Source: Bradyrhizobium sp. CSS354
Lineage (GTDB): Bacteria > Pseudomonadota > Alphaproteobacteria > Rhizobiales > Xanthobacteraceae
NCBI RefSeq assembly: GCF_029051725.1
Contig: NZ_JAACFU010000001.1
Coordinates: 558,001 to 622,000 of the forward strand
Reading direction: 5' to 3'
DNA length: 64,000 nt
This document shows, in pieces, positions 31,501 through 35,082 of this stretch. The translations under genes and the position numbers were made by a program. The notes below the pieces were generated by a model that saw only the letters and a program-made list of their open reading frames with translations, was not told the origin of the DNA and ran no database searches. Within the stretch, counting starts at the first letter, position 1. Each line of letters opens with the position of its first letter.

Positions 31501-32916
31501 CAGCGTGACACTGCCGCTGGCGTAGTTCGTTCCACCAACATTGATCGCCTGGGCGAGAATCTTCGCCCCGTTGACCATGCTGATGGTCGGCGCGTCGATC
31601 TCGACATTGATGGCGTTGCCGACGGAATGAGTCTTGGTGGCGTCGAGGTTGCGGGCATCGATCACCGCATGCGCGGCCAGCGTGATCGAGTTGTCGGCCT
31701 GAACCACATAGGTGCCACCAGCGCTCAGCGCCGCGATGGCGTTGGCGACGGACGTGTTGCCGAGGGTTACGCCGACGTCGCCCTGGCTGGTGTCGCCGAT
31801 CACCACATCGGTCGGGTCGATCAGCAGCGTGCCGGCCCGGCCGCTGGGGGCGGCAAGGTTGATCGTAACGCCGCTGCCCACGTCGATGACGCCGTTTCCG
31901 CTCAGCTCGACCAGGCCCGCATTGGCAGTCTTCGAGCTGGCATTGATCTTCGCGCCGGTCTTCACGGTCACGTCGTTGCCGGCCTTGACGAGGACGCCGC
32001 CGGCATCCGCAGTCCGGCTCGCCGTGCTCAACCGCGCATTCTTGCCGAGTTCGGCCTGGTTGCCGGCCACGACCGTGATGTTGCTCGGCGTCGTGGTCTT
32101 GCTTCGCACGCTCAGCCGTCCGTTGACACTGACGTTGTTGACGGCGCCAATGTGGATGGAGCCGTTGCGCACGGAGATCGCGGCGGCGCTGCGCAGCCCC
32201 TTGGAATTCACCGAGGCTGCGAACTTCGCGGCGTGATCGAGATTGGCGATGTCTCGCTGGCTGGCACCGCCGACAAGAACGTTCTGCCCGGTCAGGCGCA
32301 CGCCGTCGATGGCATTGACCCGGCCGTAGATCCGGATGTTGCCGTCCGGCGAGACCGGGAACGAGCCCGCCATCAGATTGGCGACGGCGGAGCCGTTGAT
32401 CTGCCCCTGCGCGCCGATCAGGCTGTCCGTGAACTCGCGCGTCGGCGTCGAAACGTTGAGGCTACCGACATTGACCGTGCCGCTGCGGCCGACCACGAAG
32501 CCCTTGGGATCGGCGAAATAGACGTTACCGCCGATCGCGCCATTCATGTAGGAGTTCAGCGTGCCGTTGACGTAGACCGGTGCGTCGCGAACGATGTTGA
32601 CGAGATTTTGTGTGCCGGTCGGCAGTTGCAAATTGACGGTGTTGCCCTGCCCGACGCTGAACCGTGAGAACGAGTTGAAGGCACTGTTGCCGGAGACGGT
32701 CGACGTCGTGACGTTGGTTACGCTGCCGGACGTCTGAAGGCTGGTCCCGGTGCGGCCGTCCGGCGTAATCACGTTCGCCGTCTGCGCCTGCAGACGGACG
32801 CTGAACACCGGCAGGAAGACCATCTGCATCGCGCAGAGCAGTGACATCGAACGGAAACGCGCAAGCCCCCGTAGCGTCAGCTCGTCATTCTCACGCCTTG
32901 CAGATGGTCGGCGCAT
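16591..32916 (-). CDS. Giant two-partner-secretion exoprotein, filamentous haemagglutinin/LktA-like adhesin (5,441 residues)
   Basis: Very large secreted or surface protein, probably an adhesin. Residues 1-45 form a long signal region (arginine-rich start, hydrophobic core, cleavage near LQAQ). A TPS secretion domain follows to about residue 330, with FADPKGFVVG near residue 134. A beta-helix of weak Gly/Ala/Ser/Thr/Asn-rich repeats fills most of the rest, including a repeated AYI motif over residues about 875-2100. Residues about 4243-4450 look helical. The mature part has only 12 cysteines, all in six close pairs. No CDI-type toxin end or VENN motif was seen. AAGAGGA precedes the ATG at good spacing. 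Its tpsB partner follows 11 bases later. The reading frame is unbroken for 16.3 kb, which argues for function; the ligand is unknown. Confidence 0.9.
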   Translation of the reverse strand: MRRPSARRENDELTLRGLARFRSMSLLCAMQMVFLPVFSVRLQAQTANVITPDGRTGTSLQTSGSVTNVTTSTVSGNSAFNSFSRFSVGQGNTVNLQLPTGTQNLVNIVRDAPVYVNGTLNSYMNGAIGGNVYFADPKGFVVGRSGTVNVGSLNVSTPTREFTDSLIGAQGQINGSAVANLMAGSFPVSPDGNIRIYGRVNAIDGVRLTGQNVLVGGASQRDIANLDHAAKFAASVNSKGLRSAAAISVRNGSIHIGAVNNVSVNGRLSVRSKTTTPSNITVVAGNQAELGKNARLSTASRTADAGGVLVKAGNDVTVKTGAKINASSKTANAGLVELSGNGVIDVGSGVTINLAAPSGRAGTLLIDPTDVVIGDTSQGDVGVTLGNTSVANAIAALSAGGTYVVQADNSITLAAHAVIDARNLDATKTHSVGNAINVEIDAPTISMVNGAKILAQAINVGGTNYASGSVTLTATASDTKLSGQATATTGITIDGQITGGDISIGATSTATSSFTSSVPGLFTLVGTTLAASLLGLNGGYVAASATATVNINGHANINGVGNVDIKSHGSETAQDPALASTLLGGSPIGAAAVVGKLDGNVTTNVASGATISAGGNLNIHATNDATLNVTAVAATSSAQFVATVAYSTGSVSTTANVATGANLSVGNVIASGNSLTVRAINNNSFSTSATAVALSTPNASGGIGGALAISDVTTSATAKLGASLGTSTSSRMNGSVMVEATSNTTSNSTMASTIVGTPAVIGAIQDFMVSTASPGSIIAQHMIPLMPVNFNLKAAAALSLANSTENATASIGQNPNGGAPNLYVSGNVAVVSTLVDRGVRSNATASAIASDPTSGEGVAISAAVAWGNFNHNSNAYVGGGTVINAANIAVDASTWMPITNTWLKWDGLTEVLSHLNGNLGVGGNILTSYANATADAGDTAAVAGSVNHFVVNNDTTAWVASSASLTATCTAACGSSWSGTVNNGDVHTYDASIQIAATTTTASIDAAGNVGTLGFLPGNTSGGSSVGGSLNFVQFNSSTIAGVSESASLRAADDIAVNAITSDQFVAVAPSSGKAGGALALNGITSLGFLNNTTHASISSQASVFSPTLGVLAQQDLSVVTIAGAVNVGGGSAVGLSVAYLGANMDTSAYIGDNHSDIRPGPFSSNDPFAGNGGGSGLVNADNLTISATTSGRITSAAVAASISEPSLSSFADKANAAGAAATGGPAGIALAANKISSGSGSSTSGFTMDLAGSSSVSDVSLGTSAYIKNTSVNKFTTATAVNTNTIVQALNDTILSNGSGSAAANMSGGSSQGAAIGAAIAAAISNNATLAYISGTTMQNQMSVTVQALNGGSETVVALGVAGGTSANALALSGSVGIVTDSANAYIENSTITGVATGTNRAIEVDAYQTTNIAIGGGSLYLSGGKAGVGIALTYASIADPSGGNATDAHIRNTSISNYDSLLVLADSASVIAAGAASGGAGSNANGLAGAIVVDEITPTTTAYISSSATVNINVGRVTVLADSGAVSDLDTALGNLVRKSNNNHLASDTCTAAAGNGTQNCIDFSAAALNGGTGNGPGASIISVAGTIQAGKNNVGASMVYDTIATTHSAYIANVRMSALGSVSVNAVDITKIQSVTIGFGLASGQFAGVGGMTISSIANTVSAAIGNNQSDTTQSTVTASNISVTASDNSSITGAAAVAGASTQGSAAGLALVYSSIGNNVSAGVTGSKLTASGNVAVNANSNAGISTVAVGIAISSQIGLAGSVATNLMGTNVTASITGGADVTANNNVAVIAGNNDKAGVFAGAVSISKGAAGGAGSMVTNKITGTTAAYISGTTTKVDALGTSTSDVLSVNSGTLAHAIDLGGFSAPTDTTPDLSETQESVRGLAVVASSHQAVVTNVATLSAGSGISIMINPITNVMSGSTKAYIDGAAIDTRLASSTLDPQIDVAASSFSYSGAFGAGVVPPTGSGGGGATILSTTMSRDTEAYITNATVGGVQSASATVGAVTVKANAEQDASSIAVGFGTGSVGLNVFVATTEAYVDGGSLTASSLTVNAYDATGIASANGSGAYGSQAAIGAAFLVQVSANRTEAYVGDEFHYQGNGAAHTTAVNLSGALDVTATTKNRFHAYSIGGALSTGTAAIAGMANIEIANNTTIAGVYDTTLQSPTGGAAGAVTINATEDVAIKEVAGALSIAASGSGVGVGAAANVIVFKSQTIAESRNSNLNSSGAINVGALSTKEVLSYAVTAGIGGSVGIGATVGVIIIGTNTADPDTQGEQTGQLNQGNNGTIASVNAGTNSSHGSDAVASGTSGNPSNANATSTYDVSTVLTGGNDGVTAQIAGGNVTGTQVNVGATSANATKMFLLGAGFGKNIGIGAGIGYTSVNSSVLANLSAIVAAPSVTVAARVKDADTGPYAGKTVDSEAIAGGAALYFGADAAVAVGNVANTVTAQLGGSVTGMGGTGVAVMAMDSSTQSVTAGGGTGGLAAIGVSIATTGRSSSVAAKVLPNATVNSSTLAVGAGEAGAMSASATAVAGGIVAGDGAVATAKENSTVLAEIGSSASITTSAGGVGTLVSASLTPNLSSEAIGVAVGGGAIGVSVAESMVTATVTADVGDNTSFSGGALAVTAMALVPTNGTTTYAWSLAGGGGSLIGAQGSYARASENATVSAYGGTGITLPNADVVITAQNDSSQYAQATGLSTGFLAVGATVAQTSSSAHTYAYLGAPDDMDATHLNHTGYTGILQITANGKDINVSNATVGAGGTYAGAAAVATTSSTAVTNARFDGGTTDDTLFFGGLNIQAKHTTNYAASGDAYQASTAGVSGGSAQNDVNATTTVDIGPHLIINSAGGDMVVIANDIVNQAGGGARSGSGGVFAGAAALSNTHVTQTVTTNIGAGTVLSLNGDPRTSAAVINIEAYNTLNTNDTASLATAAFFAGGGAESNMTANATLAVHINARELFSAGKIYIGTAAKMAAANNANASLYGAIAGVGASTNSWVHANQAVTVGNNAKVEAWGQINIYAGMSGDTIIFSSVQASATTVVYNNTAIPISTLYRGTANADDTTSLTLANTSSVLGVQNISLGATQGQVTASGNGSNYNPYLDIFSAKNSDNHSHTSGTGDVALNGLVVAGINNDITITIDIGAGAPTASTTSPYSSLLSGGSSTPTLEYVADVDHFNTMMSWNHQVVQYTIVGGFNPYQSVVNQLAALTGLTATQIRTQLAAATPAAPTTMSPSGTDPTGDFQRQINALIQQAPYTSDAAGNAFAFGDMLVSAGNVSILAQKLTGNSGTNPIAPAVIARSSPMIKIENRGLDFMDLANLTVTNITGGNITYRQIDHVDPDSHSNVTFTATPSATPIIDISATYNRLDPSSGLGVDQNGNQLTRTPDIYFDGVVNNENGLLKITNNLGSIVASQSLNAATVQMVAPNGSFVFLGGIGSFYTSNHDVLSQWSGVEFKPGDDDTLTAVMAAATYLGAYGDYANSPHIGAGGGHPYSYYCCVDGNNGVQQTASNSTIFTARMLDLYYDGLSLYSAIFLPMGQGAPGNGNPNVGSVPNAATLAIMEGPTAQTISTAPWERNTYTGQGVYSNSTYDYTTTSTDAQGNTTTANHTATYYSPFNCAGCSAYFQVVNIQPDVITPKTASSNSAANSSTGTNPPANAPFIFGKAIIISAGVININGTIQSGTSSDYSVDIGGSTLTAINDLKSRNAGADFAQAQVNARNGSYYDITASATTEAAGDIKIGVKYNALTDQILVNGVVQGSGGYVYLNGRIISTSTQDGVSQGTIAVKGGAGSITVNNTTGLQLVTNTINTGVSAPSVIEIVDQLKQQTTWYVYNPSAAGGQQVSTYQTSGVNASQYTDTMLTSLSGTAGIQYATKANMFYQWVDTATLDRPTSSTQFDYGWHYTPNSATGQNWTRTISLVSDVQQAQGGGGSTGPQTSNFQEVVTATGSYHTGGGNTHPEKCCGTDNQYNWYQNIYDHLTLTLTNTVKASNPINISFSGGGNSTVLVTSNSGIVVNGPINNLSGTTTVSATGANSAITSGTNANNPVISGRSVILSADGGIGTIGANGAPVQVQVYGGSLTASSIDHDIAIAAVGSLSINQVKVNSAGSTPQGSVFISATGDINSASPYDVANPVVIGKNVEINSTAGAIGATSAVINGASTLTNINPLVIQATGTTQAGGNVDGGVLDSASATGTYIVQSKGDLRLGTVQSSGGPVFLEAAGSDGNQASILNGRAAVGLTQAQSQHLQDVWTSLDLLSGNAATNAVNSYQSMVTSAYNDYFQLKNIAFANGSTYNPTSVGLTVLRAQVAAKLGIDPANVSTTDMKVEATTRFLRDQFLLGKITTDELKTSLTTLLGTAPADPLGTVFGSSLSSTLFTKLFDGVTTANQRLPSNTALQTALNTYNANYAYTLASTERVYGIITAGAQWTQSQLAYTVSSSAVGAAPPPIDENVVANVSANQIMLYAPHGSVGNSAAPQTFTFTSVDSSSLTPAQRGLLATAGPGQLTVGAVTDPTTHVVTYTVSLSQQNLVVVDNPIAISAKALTNIYLGSKNSLTLGGITANYGPIAAAQANGIEVTGRGDVKLDAVTSITAAAGVTGTPVISGDIGNLTLIAEHGNVGAPGAAGSNPATNANAIQIAFADPANDQLDQVSSAQGIYVKQTTGDLILGNIAAGNAIQLAATGSIYAESGFTDRTAIHILGTDLDLRAGGSIGFNGSTFQPVQVNISGAVTGSAVGDLSILAVTGDLVVGTNGAYGTLTSGGAQTLNVARGALTINADLASGGLMQLLANRGMTFAVGIGTAPVTATSSVGGVTLVAATLSMGAYSAINAAGAISVTTTGDASIGQLNSSLSYTAASNTPSIIVTSGGVASLGAIIDNGDGQTKFVASGSGAEVSLSASNGIGNATSRFILSAARLSASTSAGDIYLKSLTDTEASLLSAVKGSVDILGTGGLTLDQVLAGTAAGASGTFSALASNGSIVIGTADSSGSQTVHATQNVTFKSLAATGYSGDVGNINVTADNGFILAQTVMSGGVPTLGSVSANGSARLIAAGSNTGHNLTATTGTAALSGTVVHWDNLTTRGTLDVTATAGGITVGTAISGGTQTLHAVNDIVFSQLTTTGIPGDAGDLNVKSDTGSLRGGSISASGDTHFDVAGSVSLDRVSGNVIKLTSSGDLTIDWVSVVKELDLAADTINVKGEQVRSNPSVPLIMNITGYNGGTATSANVSIDPDSIIINQFRVVDANFWSDAHAVAILNGYVPGQLMLTTATQQVLLNNRTPAPSNWPSLQLYQPGGVFTMNQVGNANVSNAYVVFYTGNVSATVTNYGPTHTCCNDFTGASMVRNISVDGEGTESIETWLAKKDGGTFYLLGLSGKARLDALLMPRPVETIGSGPAVNVEGLSDMRKLRRQGQRVGRAGWKDAAIEAVKPAIGRLAQAW
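26600..30300 (-). repeat. AYI-motif repeat region inside the giant exoprotein
   Basis: The motif (T/S/E/N)-A-Y-(I/V)-x-(N/G/D) recurs at least twelve times, at about 30290, 29465, 29114, 28915, 28752, 28400, 28076, 27411, 27123, 26943, 26780 and 26623. It usually follows a Gly/Ala-rich strand and precedes a VxVxA strand. Spacing varies from about 50 to 275 residues. It is a degenerate structural repeat of the beta-helix, not a DNA repeat that could be tracked base by base. Confidence 0.6.
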
Positions 32917-32985
32917 TTCAGATCCTCTTCATCGGCACTGGCGCCGATCCACAACCGGGTGGGAGAATGTCGTCGAAGCGCGGCA

Positions 32986-33756
32986 TCAGAACTGGCCGGG
33001 CGGCAGCTTGAAGATGTCGGGGCTCTTGGCGTCGGCCACGTAGAACAACAGCAGGCTGGTCGGCGTCAGCACTCGCTGGTTGTTGTCCTTGTTCTCGAAC
33101 GTGCCTTGGAGCAGCAGGATGACCGAGCGATCCTTGGCGTCGCTGCCGCGGAACATCACGATGCCGCCGTTGACGGGCATGTTGACCGCGATGGAGTCGG
33201 GCTTGAAGCCTTCGCTGAGGAAATGGGCGCGCAGGATGTTGGCGTTGGAGAACAGCTTCTCCGGCGTGATCGCCGTGTCGGTGCCCTTCGACCAGACCGC
33301 GCCGATCTGGATCAGCGACTTCGACTTGTAGCCGAACACGTAGGATAGCTCCGCGGTGCCGCCGTTCGGCAGCAGCTCGGGCGCCGAATAGAGCAGGCTG
33401 TGCGTCAGCTCGGACGCATTGTCCTGCGCCCTGATAGCGTCGGGCTTTGCGCTGAAATCCTTGGCTATCGCCGCGCGCACGTCGGCCTCGTTCATCCCGA
33501 ATTTGGCGGAGCGGAAGCCGTCGATCGCCTTGGAGTCGACCGCTTTGGACTTGTCGTCCGGGGCCGCTGTCTCGGCGGCGGCTGCCGACGTCGCGCCAGC
33601 GGCGACCGGCGTACCGGCTGCTGCGGGGGCAGCACCGGCGGCTCTCGGTGCCGGCGCAGCTTTCTGCTTTGGCACGGCGCCCTGGGCCGCAAGGGGCCCC
33701 GCTGCAACGGTGGTGAGCAGGCCAACGAGGGCCGGAACGAGATAGATTTTGCGCAT
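32986..33756 (-). CDS. Exported protein of unknown function, first gene of the two-partner secretion operon
   Basis: I do not recognise this 256-residue protein. It has a clear signal peptide (residues 1-24, cleavage near GPLAAQ), then an Ala/Pro/Lys-rich linker to about residue 75. A globular part follows, starting FRSAKFGMNEADVRAAIAKD, with mixed strands and helices to the end at LPPGQF. The only cysteine-free, periplasm-compatible reading fits a soluble periplasmic or outer-membrane-attached protein; there is no lipobox. AAGG lies seven bases before the ATG. The exoprotein begins 69 bases downstream on the same strand, so a role in its export or maturation is plausible but unproven. Confidence 0.8.
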   Translation of the reverse strand: MRKIYLVPALVGLLTTVAAGPLAAQGAVPKQKAAPAPRAAGAAPAAAGTPVAAGATSAAAAETAAPDDKSKAVDSKAIDGFRSAKFGMNEADVRAAIAKDFSAKPDAIRAQDNASELTHSLLYSAPELLPNGGTAELSYVFGYKSKSLIQIGAVWSKGTDTAITPEKLFSNANILRAHFLSEGFKPDSIAVNMPVNGGIVMFRGSDAKDRSVILLLQGTFENKDNNQRVLTPTSLLLFYVADAKSPDIFKLPPGQF

Positions 33757-34050
33757 CGAAAACCTTCGAAAAAATTTGAAACAACGCTTCAAAAATCGGC
33801 AGCTACGAAATCGGTCTCCCCGAACCGTCATCACGACCGAGACGGAAAATGTTGCAACGCCGCAGTGCGTTACAAGGCGTCACGGAGGAGGCAAGGTTCG
33901 AAACAGCGACTCTTTGGCGGCGTAGGAATACGGTATCGGGCTGCCAAACGCTGCGAATGAGCAGTCACAAACGCATTTTTTCATCAATTGTGGATGCCGG
34001 CTGTTCGCGCTAAGCATCGGGCTGGGGCAAACCATCATGCAAAGACATCC
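33757..34050. promoter_or_regulatory. Divergent intergenic region between the secretion operon and the sensor pair
   Basis: About 290 bases with no gene. It should contain the promoters for the secretion operon (leftward) and the binding-protein/kinase pair (rightward). A dyad TTTGAA-N7-TTCAAA lies at 33775-33793, 19 bases before the leftward start codon, and could be an operator or a 5'-leader hairpin. AT-rich patches occur at 33757-33797 and 33970-33995. No confident -35/-10 pair was assigned. Confidence 0.4.
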
Positions 34051-35082
34051 ATGACCGATCGGCCTTCCGCTCTCGCGGTCGATCGCCGCGGGTTCATTCG
34101 CCTTGCGGGCACGACCGCTGCGGGATGGCTGGCGCTTGGCGCAACATCTGATCGCATGCGCGTCGTCGCATCGCTGACCGCATTGCGGCTCGACGACGAA
34201 TTGACCAGAAGAAGCATGATCGACAGCCCGACCTCTCGCCTGGGTGGTCTCATCGTGGGCTTGAGGCAGCGAGGTTGGGTCGAAGGCGTCAATTTCCGAT
34301 TCGAGCTCCGTTCGACCTTCGGCGCGCCGGATAGACTGAAAACCGCGGTTCAGGAATTGCTGGCGCTCAAGCCAGACGTGATCCTGACCGGCTCGACGGT
34401 CGAAACCGCGGCCGTCCTGGAAGCCACCAAAACCATCCCGATCGTGTTCGCGACCGCCAACGATCCCGTCGGCAACGGCTTCGTCGAAAGCCTTGCCCAT
34501 CCCGGCGGCAACGTGACCGGCTTCACCAACAGCACCGCCGAGATGGGCGGCAAATGGCTTCAGCTCATCCGGGAGGCCGTGCCGGATCTTGCGCGCGTCG
34601 GCATCCTGTTCAACCCGGCGACCACACCTCGCGGCGGCCGCTTCTTCCTCGATTCCATCGAGCAAGAGGCAGCACTGTCCGGCGTGTCCGTGGTCCCCGC
34701 CCCGGTCAGCGCGCCAACGGACATCGACGAAGCCGTCAGGCGCTTTACCGAACCGCCCAGGGCGGCGATGATCGCGCTCGTCGACAGCTTTCTGGTGGTC
34801 AACCGGCAGGCGATCATCGCGGCGACCGCCAAATATCGCGTGCCCACGATTTACCCCTTCCATTATTTCATGGATGCGGGCGGGCTGATGAGCTACGGGC
34901 CGACGCTCGAAGTGCGCTCGGCTGACTATGTCGATCTCATCCTGCGCGGCACCAAGGCCGGCGATCTGCCGGTGCAATCGCCGCGCAAATACGAACTCCT
35001 GATCAACCGCACGGTCGCCCGCACGCTGGATTTGACGATACCATTCACGCTGCTCGCGCGCGCCGACGAGATCCGCGAGTGA
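34051..35082 (+). CDS. Tat-exported ABC-type substrate-binding protein (ABC_sub_bind family)
   Basis: Periplasmic binding protein of 343 residues. The N-terminus carries a twin-arginine signal, DRRGFIRLAG at residues 11-20, followed by a hydrophobic stretch. Family segments include PDVILTGSTVETAAV, TKTIPIVFATANDPVGNGFV and HPGGNVTGFTN, matching the TrpX-like ABC_sub_bind family (PF04392). No permease or ATPase is adjacent; instead its stop overlaps the start of a hybrid sensor kinase, so it may feed a signal to that kinase rather than a transporter. The chosen ATG gives the Tat motif its normal position. Ligand unknown. Confidence 0.85.
   Translation: MTDRPSALAVDRRGFIRLAGTTAAGWLALGATSDRMRVVASLTALRLDDELTRRSMIDSPTSRLGGLIVGLRQRGWVEGVNFRFELRSTFGAPDRLKTAVQELLALKPDVILTGSTVETAAVLEATKTIPIVFATANDPVGNGFVESLAHPGGNVTGFTNSTAEMGGKWLQLIREAVPDLARVGILFNPATTPRGGRFFLDSIEQEAALSGVSVVPAPVSAPTDIDEAVRRFTEPPRAAMIALVDSFLVVNRQAIIAATAKYRVPTIYPFHYFMDAGGLMSYGPTLEVRSADYVDLILRGTKAGDLPVQSPRKYELLINRTVARTLDLTIPFTLLARADEIRE

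Noticed and set aside
17452..32667. Several long plus-strand open frames opposite the giant exoprotein
   Set aside because: They are Arg/Asp/Val-rich low-complexity mirrors of the Gly/Ala/Thr/Asn repeats and have no family motifs; the minus-strand frame is continuous and recognisable.
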